NCBI GenBank assembly: GCA_001689485.1 | Contig: LUJQ01000001.1 | Coordinates: forward strand, 1 to 59,966 | DNA length: 59,966 bases | Source: Bacteroidales bacterium M6 | GTDB taxonomy: Bacteria; Bacteroidota; Bacteroidia; Bacteroidales; Muribaculaceae | Reading direction: 5' to 3' | Part shown: piece by piece, positions 16,845-25,945 of the stretch | How positions within the stretch are numbered: position 1 is the first letter of the stretch | Layout: every line of letters begins with the position of its first letter | Position numbers and translations under genes: made by a program | Notes under the pieces: model-generated | The model's input: only the letters and a program-made list of their open reading frames with translations | What the model was told of the DNA's origin: nothing | The model's database searches: none

Positions 16845-16910
16845 GAAAGTCATGAAAATTATTACGCATGAAAGGTATAATCCGGCTTTATATTATCTGC
16901 GGCATACTTA
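16841..16910. repeat. Solo arm of the MITE-like repeat (inverted relative to copy 1 right arm)
   Basis: ATAAGAAAGTCATGAAAATT through GGCATACTTA matches the reverse complement of about 15503-15573 with only a few differences. Its terminal TAAG supplies the patB stop codon (16842-16844). The two arms face each other across patB and could pair in a read-through transcript. Confidence 0.8.
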
Positions 16911-16981
16911 TTGCAAATAATGTAAATCATCAACGTCGTTAAAGCGGGGGGATGGGATTATGGCGTTAATACCGACACATT

Positions 16982-18424
16982 ATGCTTAAACTGATACAGA
17001 GCGGGGCGCCGCTGACGTTCCGGCAAAGGCTTTTGCTGACTGCGAAACTGTCGTGGCCGGCCATTATGGCGCAGCTGTCGAGCATAATGATGCAATATAT
17101 AGATGCGGCGATGGTGGGGCGCCTCGGTGCTGACGACAGTGCCGCTGTCGGGCTTGTTTCTACAAGTCTTTGGCTGTTTTGGGGTATATGCTCTGCTGCC
17201 ACCGTGGGTTTTTCCGTTCAGGTGTCGCATAGGATAGGTGCGGCAGATTATGCCTCGGCACGTGGTGTGTTGCGCCAGGGCATCACTGCGTCGCTTGCCT
17301 TCGGGATGTTGATGGCGCTAATCGGTGTGGCCATCGCGTCGCCGCTTCCGGGATGGCTTGGCGGCACTGCCGAGGTCAACCATAAGGCAACCGTATATTT
17401 TATGGTGTTTGTCGGCGCACTCCCGTTGCTTACGCTGAATTACCTCGGAGGTGCCATGCTTAGGGCTTCGGGCAATATGAAGACCGCAGGGGCATTGAAT
17501 GTCATGATGTGCCTGCTTGACGTGATATTCAATTATTTCCTGATATTCCCGTCGCGTGAAGTGGTTTTGTGCGGTATCGATGTCATGATTCCGGGTGCCG
17601 GACTGGGGGTGTTGGGTGCAGCACTTGGCACTGTTTGTGCCGAGGTCGTTACCGCCGCCCTTGTGATGTGGTATGCTTGTTGGCGTCAGGAAGATTTGGC
17701 CATATTCGGGAAGGTGTCGCGGCTTCGGAAGGCGCTATCTGGGAGTGTTGAAGACAGGAGCCGGAGGGCTTTTATCCCGACAGGAACCGTGCTACGCAAT
17801 GCGTTGAAGGTGTCGGCACCAATGACACTTGAGCATGCAGTCATATGCGGGGCGCAGATAATGGTCACCGTGATAGTGGCGCCTTTGGGGGTGATGGCAA
17901 TTGCTGCAAATGCGTTTGCCGTGACCGCCGAGGCATTGTGCTATATGCCCGGATACGGTATCGGTGATGCCGCCACTACTTTGGTTGGGCAAAGCTACGG
18001 GGCTAAACGTAAAGACCTTGCGCGTCAGTTCGGTTATCTCACCGTAGGGCTTGGGATGGCGGTTATGACCGTGATGGGGGTGATCCTTTGGCTATGTGCC
18101 CCTGCGGTGATGGCATTGTTGTCGCCGGTGACCGACATCCAGGCTCTCGGAACTTCGGCCCTGCGCATCGAGGCCTGGGCCGAACCGATGTTCGCAGCAT
18201 CGATTGTGGCCTATGGGGTAATGGTCGGGGTAGGGGATACGATAGTGCCTGCGGCTATGAACTTTTCGAGTATATGGCTGGTGCGTCTCCCCATAGCTGC
18301 CTTGCTCGCCCCGTCGATGGGGCTTGACGGGGTGTGGCTGGCAATGTGCATCGAGCTTTGCTTCCGTGGAACTATATTCCTATGGAGGCTTTTGAAAGGC
18401 TCGTGGCTTAAAAGGGGGTTATGA
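16982..18424 (+). CDS. MATE-family multidrug/metabolite exporter
   Basis: The 480-residue protein has the MATE pattern of twelve hydrophobic helices and the typical N-terminal stretch SWPAIMAQLSSIMMQYIDAAMVGRLG. MATE proteins export cationic drugs or metabolites by Na+ or H+ antiport in the inner membrane. The 3' end overlaps the convergent lipoprotein gene by six bases. A second, different MATE gene lies at 57661. Confidence 0.93.
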   Translation: MLKLIQSGAPLTFRQRLLLTAKLSWPAIMAQLSSIMMQYIDAAMVGRLGADDSAAVGLVSTSLWLFWGICSAATVGFSVQVSHRIGAADYASARGVLRQGITASLAFGMLMALIGVAIASPLPGWLGGTAEVNHKATVYFMVFVGALPLLTLNYLGGAMLRASGNMKTAGALNVMMCLLDVIFNYFLIFPSREVVLCGIDVMIPGAGLGVLGAALGTVCAEVVTAALVMWYACWRQEDLAIFGKVSRLRKALSGSVEDRSRRAFIPTGTVLRNALKVSAPMTLEHAVICGAQIMVTVIVAPLGVMAIAANAFAVTAEALCYMPGYGIGDAATTLVGQSYGAKRKDLARQFGYLTVGLGMAVMTVMGVILWLCAPAVMALLSPVTDIQALGTSALRIEAWAEPMFAASIVAYGVMVGVGDTIVPAAMNFSSIWLVRLPIAALLAPSMGLDGVWLAMCIELCFRGTIFLWRLLKGSWLKRGL

Positions 18425-18877
18425 CCCAGCTGTGCCGTTGCCGAGGATTTCGGCTGGCGGAAGGTCGATACTTACGGATTTTCCCGCAGTATCCTGCCAT
18501 ATCAGCCTCAGGGACATGTCGTTGTCGCGCAACGCTTCAATACCCTCTTTGAAACTTCTGTCGGAAAGGTATGTTTTGAATTCCTGCACAGCCGATTCTC
18601 TCAGCGTCGGCAGTTTGTCGGGTGTGACGGATGATAGATTCAATTCCGGACGGCAGAAAAATGTAAGGGTCAATGTGTCGCCGTCCAATTTCGCGGACGA
18701 ATCTGTAAACAGCCCTGTTTCCATCTCCTTCGCTTTAAACTGTGGGGAATTCAGTTCTTTGACCATACGGTTGATGGCTTCTGGCTTGGAATTGCAGGAT
18801 GCCAGCAATGCGGCGGGGGCGATACCTAATGTAAGTGCTATTGCAATGGCATGCCGTTTGATAAATCTAATCATCAT
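18419..18877 (-). CDS. Small lipoprotein of unknown function
   Basis: The 152-residue protein has a signal peptide and lipobox LLAS-C (C27 by the first ATG). The remainder is a mixed alpha/beta domain with no motif I recognise; it resembles short DUF-type lipoproteins common in Bacteroidales. It converges on, and overlaps by six bases, the MATE gene. Confidence 0.75.
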   Translation of the reverse strand: MMIRFIKRHAIAIALTLGIAPAALLASCNSKPEAINRMVKELNSPQFKAKEMETGLFTDSSAKLDGDTLTLTFFCRPELNLSSVTPDKLPTLRESAVQEFKTYLSDRSFKEGIEALRDNDMSLRLIWQDTAGKSVSIDLPPAEILGNGTAGS

Positions 18878-19066
18878 AATCGGATTTCTGTATTAGGGTG
18901 ACTGTCGAAGTCAGGTAATCGTTCCTTTTAATTAAAGGACAATAAACGGTGGGTAAATGTTTGATGTATCAGCATGCAAAAATATGGAAAATAAACGAAA
19001 CGGCAGGTGCATGTGTTAAACCTTTCGGTAGGATTGGCATTCTAAGGATTTAAAAGAACCCGGATT

Positions 19067-20062
19067 ATGAAGAAGATTATACAGACTGTTACAGCTTTTA
19101 TAATAGCGTTTGCCATGGTGGCGGCGCCTGTGGCTGATGCGCAGACCCGTGGGCGTCAGGCGCATGGCTCAACCTCGAATTCAGGTGGCGGTTCGAATCA
19201 CTCTCACGGGGCATCGCGTCCCGGCAACAACGGTCATGGGGGAGGCCGGCGTCCGGGAGCTAATGGGAATCACCGGCCTGACACTCCGGGTAACCGCCCG
19301 TCGAAACCGGGTGCCGGGAATGGCCATAACCGTCCAGGTAACAATAATGGTTCGGGAAATCACCGCCCTGGCAATGATCGTCCGGGGAATAACAAGCCAG
19401 GCAACCACCGTCCGTCTAAGCCAGGCAACAACAATCACCGTCCCGGGCACACTGTCCCGGGTCATGGTTCTCACCATCCCGGAGCGGGTAACGGGCATCG
19501 TCCCGGTGGCAATTACCGCCCCGGGCATGCGGGATTCCGTCCGGGACGTCCTACGCCGCCGAAGCGGCATCATGCCCATTTTCACCACCATGTGCCGTTT
19601 TTCGGGCATTTCTGCCGCCCGGTGCCTCCTCCACGGTGGCATTATCGCAGTGGTGGCCCCGTGTTCGGCACCATCCTCGGCGTGGCTCTCGGCACGGCTA
19701 TTGGTGCTTCGATAAATGCGTTGGTCAACAGCGGTTACAATGTGAGCAGCTATGGTAACGATGTGATATATCTTTCTAATGTGCCGCAGATGAACTATAC
19801 ATGGCCCGATGCCGCGCTCTATTATAACAACGGGGTGCTGACAGGGTCGCAGTTCACATATCCGTCGGCCTATTACGATATGAGCAGGTATAACAGCCTG
19901 TACAACACCCTTACAGCCCAATATGGCATGCCTGTGCAGACAGTGAACCAGGGCGGGATAATGTCGGCTACATGGTATGGCCCGGCGAACCGTTTCGTCA
20001 TCCTCTCGTTCAACTCGCAATATGGCGGGAATTTTTACACTACACTCAGTTTCGGCAATTAA
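19067..20062 (+). CDS. Secreted His/Asn/Pro/Gly-rich low-complexity protein
   Basis: The 331-residue protein has a signal peptide (cleavage near VADAQ). Residues about 30-190 are a run of imperfect short repeats of the HRPGN/NHRPG/NNGH type, then a His-rich patch (HHAHFHHH), a glycine-rich hydrophobic segment at about 205-225 that could be a membrane span, and a conserved-looking C-terminal domain of about 100 residues rich in Tyr, Asn and Ser. The repeat region is probably disordered and extracytoplasmic and could bind metal, but this is inference. Monocistronic. The downstream end is the bidirectional hairpin at 20137-20170. Confidence 0.85.
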   Translation: MKKIIQTVTAFIIAFAMVAAPVADAQTRGRQAHGSTSNSGGGSNHSHGASRPGNNGHGGGRRPGANGNHRPDTPGNRPSKPGAGNGHNRPGNNNGSGNHRPGNDRPGNNKPGNHRPSKPGNNNHRPGHTVPGHGSHHPGAGNGHRPGGNYRPGHAGFRPGRPTPPKRHHAHFHHHVPFFGHFCRPVPPPRWHYRSGGPVFGTILGVALGTAIGASINALVNSGYNVSSYGNDVIYLSNVPQMNYTWPDAALYYNNGVLTGSQFTYPSAYYDMSRYNSLYNTLTAQYGMPVQTVNQGGIMSATWYGPANRFVILSFNSQYGGNFYTTLSFGN

Positions 20063-20136
20063 GTATAGAATAGGAAACAGATATTATTTGCCTGTATAAA
20101 TCCTGTCATGATTCGGGTGGATGGCGTATCATAGCT

Positions 20137-20170
20137 AAAAAATGCTTACTTTTGCAGTAAGCATTTTTTT
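20137..20170 (+). terminator. Bidirectional hairpin terminator with a -7 box in its loop
   Basis: AAAAAATGCTTAC and GTAAGCATTTTTTT pair perfectly around TTTTGCA. The loop and left arm also read TACTTTTG (20147-20154), a -7 box for the following GT39 gene, so terminator and promoter appear to share bases. Confidence 0.8.
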
Positions 20171-20183
20171 GTAATCATATACC

Positions 20184-21935
20184 ATGGCAGATATGTCGGC
20201 TTCAAACAGATTGAGTCCTACCAGGATAGGGTGGGAAACCCTGCTGGTGGCTGGGCTTTTGATTCTAACATTTATCCCATTCCTTGGTGAGAACCTTTAT
20301 AGCACCAAGGGTGAACCTCGTGAGGCGGTAATCGCCGTGGCAATGCTTCAGAGCGGCGACTGGGTGCTACCGGTAACCTTCGGGGCTGAAATCCCGTATA
20401 AGCCGCCGATGCTTGCATGGTGCATAGCATTGTTCGGAAGCCTTAACGGCGGAGTGGTGACGGAGTTCCTGTCACGTCTCCCTTCCGCGTTGGCGGTCAT
20501 TATAATGGTAATTACCGGGTTCCGGCTTTATGCGCGCCGGGCCACGGTGAATCTTGCCATGGCAGCGGCTTTGATTACTGCCGGAAGCTTTGAGTTGTTC
20601 CGTTCAGGCACGATATGCCGGGTGGATATGTTGTTGACTATGTTTGTGGTAACGGCATTATATGCGTTTTACCGGCAATCTGACCGGCATCCCGGCGGTA
20701 CATGGTCGCCCAGCATTTGGGCGGCATTGCTGATGAGCGGAGGTGTGCTGACCAAAGGGCCTGTCGGCATGTTGCTGCCGTGCATGGTGGTGTTTGTGTT
20801 CAGGCTTATGCGTGGAAACGGCTTTTGGAAAACAACTGTCAGCGTAGGATTGTCGGCGCTGCTGTCGCTGGTGTTGCCTGCGCTGTGGTATCTTGCTGCT
20901 TATCAAAAAGGTGGGGAAGAATTCCTGCGCTTGGCCATGGAGGAGAATTTCGGGCGTTTCACCGGCACTATGTCGTATGAATCGCATGAGAACCCTGCAT
21001 GGTATAACCTGCTGACCCTGGCTTACGGGCTGGCACCGGCAACATTGCTCTTGCTGATGTCGGTTTTTGTTGCCCCGTGGCGTCGGCGTGAAAAGGCATC
21101 GGGAGCCACAGGCTTTTCGTTGAAAAGGATATGGCGTAAATTGCGCGGTATGGATTCCCTGGAACTGTTTTCGCTATTGGCACTTGTGCTGATATTCGTA
21201 TTCTACTGTATCCCGAAGAGTAAGCGCAGTGTGTACCTTCTGCCTGTATATCCGTTTGCGGCCTATTTTATCGCCATGTATGTCAGATGGTTGCTCAGGC
21301 ACTTCCCGCGTTTGGTCAAAGCATATTGCTGGGTGATATGCATTCTTGGTTTGGTGGCTTCTGCAATGGTGATTGCCGTTATGTATGGGCTTCTGCCGGA
21401 AATTGGCGATGCCAAAATCGCGGTGGTGACGGAGTGCCTGCGTGAGTCGTCGCACCGTTTTTGGCCTTTTGCATTGTGTATGTTCTCGTTGCTGTGTGCC
21501 TGTGGGCTGGGGCGTGAGCTGATGCGGTCAAAGGCTAGAGTTGGTTTTGGCTGGACAATGATTTATACCTTGGTGATTTACTGGATGGTGCAAGGTGCTG
21601 TTCTTCCGGCGGCAATGAACGTAAAGAGCGATAAGCCGCTGGCTCAGGCAATCGAGACCGTGGTGCCTTCAGGGCCTGTTTATTCCTACCGTCCTGAAGC
21701 GATGTGGCGCTATTATGTTGTCAACTACTATATGCACGACCGTTTGCGCCTGTTTGATGTCGATATGCCGGAAAAGGGATTGCTTTTGGTTGGAGAGGGT
21801 GACTTCCAAATCCTTAAGGACGGTGTAGGGGCTGATTATAAATTTTCGGATACAAAGTTGCTGGGATGTAGGAGCAACGAAACCCGTCAACACACATTGC
21901 TGTTAGAGTTCGAGCGGAAGCATTGTGCTTTGTAA
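20184..21935 (+). CDS. Glycosyltransferase family 39-like (ArnT/PMT type) integral membrane enzyme
   Basis: The 583-residue protein has a GT-C fold: an E-x-R (GEPREAV) motif in the first periplasmic loop following a first transmembrane helix, a GDWVLP stretch and about a dozen hydrophobic helices, then a C-terminal soluble domain. Family members use polyprenyl-phosphate sugars to modify lipid A (ArnT) or proteins (PMT). Acceptor and sugar are unknown. It stands alone between two terminator structures. Confidence 0.88.
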   Translation: MADMSASNRLSPTRIGWETLLVAGLLILTFIPFLGENLYSTKGEPREAVIAVAMLQSGDWVLPVTFGAEIPYKPPMLAWCIALFGSLNGGVVTEFLSRLPSALAVIIMVITGFRLYARRATVNLAMAAALITAGSFELFRSGTICRVDMLLTMFVVTALYAFYRQSDRHPGGTWSPSIWAALLMSGGVLTKGPVGMLLPCMVVFVFRLMRGNGFWKTTVSVGLSALLSLVLPALWYLAAYQKGGEEFLRLAMEENFGRFTGTMSYESHENPAWYNLLTLAYGLAPATLLLLMSVFVAPWRRREKASGATGFSLKRIWRKLRGMDSLELFSLLALVLIFVFYCIPKSKRSVYLLPVYPFAAYFIAMYVRWLLRHFPRLVKAYCWVICILGLVASAMVIAVMYGLLPEIGDAKIAVVTECLRESSHRFWPFALCMFSLLCACGLGRELMRSKARVGFGWTMIYTLVIYWMVQGAVLPAAMNVKSDKPLAQAIETVVPSGPVYSYRPEAMWRYYVVNYYMHDRLRLFDVDMPEKGLLLVGEGDFQILKDGVGADYKFSDTKLLGCRSNETRQHTLLLEFERKHCAL

Positions 21936-22139
21936 CCGAACGCGGAGAGCGTGGAAGTCATGATGACTTTATGGCTAAAGTCGGGAAACGTCGGGCGTTT
22001 TTTTCGGCAGAAGGGATATATGTGCACTGAGCTGAACCAGGCGGTGTTGATAAGTGTTAATCTGTCTGAACCGGTGTGAAATCGTCGGCTGCATAACATG
22101 GTAAATGTTAACGTTGAACGATTTTTTTGTTAAAGCTGC

Positions 22140-22170
22140 TTGGTGTATTATTAAATATTTTTTAACTTTG
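22140..22170 (+). promoter_or_regulatory. Promoter of the OmpA-family gene
   Basis: TTG (22140-22142), 20 bp, then TAACTTTG (22163-22170). The leader is about 25 nt. The rest of 21936-22197 shows no gene. Confidence 0.7.
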
Positions 22171-22197
22171 CATTCGAACATCAAACCATTTACGGAT

Positions 22198-23364
22198 ATG
22201 AGAAAGATTATATTGCTGGCTGCAATCGGTTTAGGCATTGTCGGCGCCCAGGCGCAGACTACTGTTGCCGGTAGCAAATTTACCGACAACTGGTCATTTA
22301 CCCTTAAGGGAGGGGCGGTTATGTCGTCGAAAATGGTTAAAGACAATGGCTTTTGGGATGATGCCCGAGGCGTTGTCGGTGCCGAATTGCGCAAGCAGAT
22401 TACCCCCGTATTCGGTTTGGGTGTGGAAGGGGAGTGGAGCATCAACACTTCGAAATGGACCGGTTTGCGGTCGGGGAACGCATTTGACCATCAGTATGTC
22501 GGTATGTTCGGGGCTGTAAACCTTATGAATACCTTTGCCGGATATGCCGGTGCCCCGCGTTTGTTCGAGTTGGAACTCGTTGCCGGAACAGGTTGGTTGC
22601 ATGCATATTATCCGCATACCACATGCAACGATGGGAATTCCTGGGCAACCAAAGTCGGGATGAATTTTAATTTCAATCTCGGTTCGTCAAAAGCTTGGAC
22701 TATTTCGTTGAAACCGGCATATATGTGGAACATGAACGGTAATCCTTCACCCAACGTGCTCGGTTATGAGGCCAGATATGATTCTAATTATGGTTTCCTG
22801 GAACTGGAAGCCGGGATTACATATCATTTCGGTAATTCCAACGGTACGCACCATTTCGTGGTTGTACGCCCCTATGACCAGGCTGAACTCGATGCCCTTA
22901 ACGCACAGATTAACGCCCTTCGCGGGGAGCTTGATGCCAGCGGTGCGAACAATGCGGCATTGCTTGCACAATTGGCTGATTTGCAGGCACAGCTTGATGC
23001 ATGCAACCGCCGTCCGCCGGTTGTTGAGAAGGTGGTGAAGGATTTAGGCAATATCCGCTATGTTTTCTTTGACTGCGGTTCTTCATATGTGCAACCTAAC
23101 CAGCAGCCTAACATTGCGATGGTTGCAGACCAGCTTAAAGGCAATCCTGAAGCCACAGTCACTGTACAGGGTTATGCTTCGAAAGACGGTTCGCTTGCAT
23201 TTAACAAAAAACTTGCCGAACGCCGTGCCGAGGCTGTTAAGAAGGAACTGGTTAAACGCTATGGCATTGCCGCAGGCCGTGTGCGTGCCGAAGGTATGGG
23301 TGTAGGTGACCTGTTTGCTGAAAACAGTTGGAACCGCGTGAGTGTGTGCACCGTTGTAGAATAA
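22198..23364 (+). CDS. OmpA-family outer membrane protein
   Basis: I start at MRKIILLA because it opens a signal peptide (cleavage near AQAQ) and lies just after the promoter; longer in-frame starts would begin upstream of it. The 388-residue precursor has an N-terminal beta-barrel of about 220 residues, a short coiled-coil segment with Leu/Asn repeats (about 235-275), and an OmpA-like peptidoglycan-binding domain (VTVQGYASKDG and LAERRAEAVKKEL). The end NSWNRVSVC differs from the usual N-x-R-V-E. It anchors the outer membrane to the peptidoglycan and is likely abundant. Confidence 0.92.
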   Translation: MRKIILLAAIGLGIVGAQAQTTVAGSKFTDNWSFTLKGGAVMSSKMVKDNGFWDDARGVVGAELRKQITPVFGLGVEGEWSINTSKWTGLRSGNAFDHQYVGMFGAVNLMNTFAGYAGAPRLFELELVAGTGWLHAYYPHTTCNDGNSWATKVGMNFNFNLGSSKAWTISLKPAYMWNMNGNPSPNVLGYEARYDSNYGFLELEAGITYHFGNSNGTHHFVVVRPYDQAELDALNAQINALRGELDASGANNAALLAQLADLQAQLDACNRRPPVVEKVVKDLGNIRYVFFDCGSSYVQPNQQPNIAMVADQLKGNPEATVTVQGYASKDGSLAFNKKLAERRAEAVKKELVKRYGIAAGRVRAEGMGVGDLFAENSWNRVSVCTVVE

Positions 23365-23393
23365 CGATATACCAGGGTATTGCATCCTGAATG

Positions 23394-23424
23394 AAAGCGC
23401 TTCACAAAATGGAGCGCTTTTTTG
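23394..23424 (+). terminator. Rho-independent terminator of the OmpA-family gene
   Basis: AAAGCGCT pairs with AGCGCTTT around an 11-nt loop, followed by a T run. Confidence 0.85.
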
Positions 23425-23449
23425 TCTTTTTTAAGATAACGCCTTTAAG

Positions 23450-23521
23450 TACCGACCTCGCTATAGGGGAGTATAATATAGGATTCGTTTTAACTTTAAT
23501 GTCGGTATGAATCCCCCTATA
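23450..23521. other. Interlocked inverted repeats upstream of the first GH92 gene
   Basis: TACCGAC (23450-23456) pairs with GTCGGTA (23501-23507), and TATAGGGG (23462-23469) pairs with CCCCTATA (23514-23521), in the order A-B-A'-B'. This arrangement could form a pseudoknot or two alternative stems. A near-consensus -7 box TAACTTTA lies at 23491-23498. The rest of 23425-23562 holds nothing else that I can see. Confidence 0.35.
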
Positions 23522-23562
23522 TAACCACCATCAATCTTCTAACCGCCGAATCTTTCACGTCC

Positions 23563-25863
23563 ATGAAAAAGACTTTTGCATACAGCTCCGGCAACGGTAG
23601 CCGGAATTCTGCAAACAAAAAAATGTCGCGTCTTCTTTATCCGGGGCTGGCCCTCATTTTTGGGTGTGCCGCTGTGTCTGTAACCACCAAAAGTTGCAAT
23701 TCGGCATCTGCGTCGGAAACGGGGACTGACCTTACAGAATATGTCAATCCTATGATTGGCACGGATTTCACGGGTAATACCTATCCCGGTGCGCAGGTTC
23801 CTTTCGGTATGGTTCAGCTCAGTCCTGACAACGGGCTTCCCGGATGGGACCGAATTTCGGGCTATTTCTATCCCGACAGTACTATAGCAGGATTTTCGCA
23901 CACGCATCTCAGCGGCACCGGCGCAGGCGACCTTTACGATATATCGTTCCTTCCCGTGAAGCGTCCTGTCCGTGAAGCTGAAGCCCCCCTGGGAGTGCAT
24001 TCCCGTTTTTCGCATGACCGCGAAGAGGCAACTGCCGGATATTACAAAGTCCGTCTTGATGACTATAATATCGACGTGGAGCTGACTGCTACTCCCCGTT
24101 GCGGTATCCAGCGCTACACATTCCCCGGAGGGGACTGTGCCGTGATTCTGAACCTGGAAAAGGCGATGAACTGGGATAAAACCGTCGATACCGACATCCG
24201 TGTGGTTGACTCTGTTACGGTTGCAGGCTACCGCTATTCCGATGGATGGGCGCGTAATCAGAAAGTTTATTTCGCTACCCGTTTTTCAAAACCGTTCATG
24301 TCGGCTGCGATTGACACTGTTCTGATTACCGACGGAGGCAAGGCAAGCGGTGTCGGGAAGGTGGCCGTGTTCAACTATCTTACCATCCCGGGCGAGCAAC
24401 TGACCGTTTCCACGGCTTTATCGCCTGTCAGCGAAGAGGGTGCATTGGCAAACCTTAAGGCAGAGGCACCTGCCGATGATTTCGACGGCTACCGTGAGGC
24501 TGCACGTGAGCGTTGGAACACAGCATTGTCGAAAGTGAAAATCGAACTTCCCGATGACATGGATGCGAAGAGTGCCGATGACCGCAAAACAGTGTTTTAC
24601 ACGGCGTTGTATCATTCCATGCTTGCACCGACACTTTATAGCGATGCCGACGGCTCTTATCCGGGCCCCGATGGGAACATTCACAAGGCTGACGGATGGG
24701 ATAATTATTCTACATTCTCGTTGTGGGATACTTACCGTGCCTCACATCCGCTGTTCACTATAATCGCCCCTGAAAAGGCCGCCTATATGGCTCGTTCGCT
24801 TACCGAATTCGGGGTGCAACTGGGGCGTCTGCCGGTGTGGAACATGTGGGCTTCGGAAACAGATATGATGATCGGTTACCATTCTGCTGCCGTTATTGCC
24901 GATGCCGCATTGAAAAAGCTGGGAGAGGGGAACGGCTCGTTTACAGACGCTGATGCCCGCAGGGCGCTTGAGGTCAGTGTGGCCACAGCCCGCAACGGTT
25001 CTTATCGCCAGCTTGACAAATATATGCAGATGGGTTATGTGCCGTCGGGCAACAAAGACTGGTCTATGTCGAAAACCCTTGAATATGCCTATGATGACTG
25101 GTGCATTGCGCAACTTGCCGGGAAGCTTGGCGAGCAGGGGATTTATGATGAATTCATGACCCGTTCGGCCAACTGGCTTAACACATTCAATCCTGCAACA
25201 GGATTCTTCCAGCCACGTGACGAAAAGGGGGATTTTTCGCCATCGTTCGTTGCCGAGGATTATGATGAGGAAATCTGTGAAAGCAATGCATGGCAGTATT
25301 TATTCTCCGTGCAGCACGATATCCCCGGCCTTATGAAGGCAATGGGTGGGAAAGAAGTATTCGAGGCAAAACTCGACAGCCTTTTCTCCCATGTCAACCC
25401 TGAAATAGAACTGCCGATTTTCAGCACAGGCATGATAGGGCAGTATGCCCAGGGTAACGAGCCCGGCCATCATGTGGCATACCTTTACAATTTCACCGAT
25501 AATCCCCGCAAGGGTGCCGACCGCCTGCATGAAATCATGACAACCCTCTACACCAATGCCCCTGACGGGCTTTGCGGCAACGAGGATTGCGGCCAGATGT
25601 CGGCATGGTACGTGTTTTCAGCCCTCGGGTTCTATCCGGTTAACCCGGTAGGTGGTATCTATGAACTGGGAACCCCTTTGTTTGCCCGGTCAGCCATAGA
25701 GGTTGGCGATGGCAAAACGTTCACAGTCAAAGCTGACGGTCTCAGTGATAAGGCTCGGTATATCAAATCGGCCAAACTTAACGGCAAGCCGCTCGGCCGC
25801 ACATCTGTCACACATGATGAAATTATGGCAGGTGGCATGCTGGAGCTTGAAATGACGGAATGA
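23563..25863 (+). CDS. GH92 alpha-mannosidase 1 (exported)
   Basis: The 766-residue protein has the GH92 start YVNPMIGTD, the GNTYPGAQVPFGM stretch, the E-x-NAW general-acid region (CESNAWQY) and the GNEDCGQMSAWYVFSALGFYPVNP catalytic-base/active-site motif. GH92 enzymes are Ca2+-dependent exo-alpha-mannosidases that invert configuration. An alternative start at 23623 gives a cleaner signal peptide. The linkage hydrolysed cannot be told here. It is the first of three same-direction GH92 genes, 82 bp before the next. Confidence 0.94.
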   Translation: MKKTFAYSSGNGSRNSANKKMSRLLYPGLALIFGCAAVSVTTKSCNSASASETGTDLTEYVNPMIGTDFTGNTYPGAQVPFGMVQLSPDNGLPGWDRISGYFYPDSTIAGFSHTHLSGTGAGDLYDISFLPVKRPVREAEAPLGVHSRFSHDREEATAGYYKVRLDDYNIDVELTATPRCGIQRYTFPGGDCAVILNLEKAMNWDKTVDTDIRVVDSVTVAGYRYSDGWARNQKVYFATRFSKPFMSAAIDTVLITDGGKASGVGKVAVFNYLTIPGEQLTVSTALSPVSEEGALANLKAEAPADDFDGYREAARERWNTALSKVKIELPDDMDAKSADDRKTVFYTALYHSMLAPTLYSDADGSYPGPDGNIHKADGWDNYSTFSLWDTYRASHPLFTIIAPEKAAYMARSLTEFGVQLGRLPVWNMWASETDMMIGYHSAAVIADAALKKLGEGNGSFTDADARRALEVSVATARNGSYRQLDKYMQMGYVPSGNKDWSMSKTLEYAYDDWCIAQLAGKLGEQGIYDEFMTRSANWLNTFNPATGFFQPRDEKGDFSPSFVAEDYDEEICESNAWQYLFSVQHDIPGLMKAMGGKEVFEAKLDSLFSHVNPEIELPIFSTGMIGQYAQGNEPGHHVAYLYNFTDNPRKGADRLHEIMTTLYTNAPDGLCGNEDCGQMSAWYVFSALGFYPVNPVGGIYELGTPLFARSAIEVGDGKTFTVKADGLSDKARYIKSAKLNGKPLGRTSVTHDEIMAGGMLELEMTE

Positions 25864-25945
25864 TGACCCCGTGAGTTCGGAGCGTCCATGTCGTTAAAAT
25901 CCATGGGAAAAAACAGTGCTAGGAAATATTAAAACACAATATGTC

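Noticed and set aside
19181..20020. A 279-codon minus-strand frame inside the His/Asn-rich protein gene
   Set aside because: Low-complexity GC-rich coding sequence leaves the antisense frame open. The translated product is an Arg/Thr-rich shadow.
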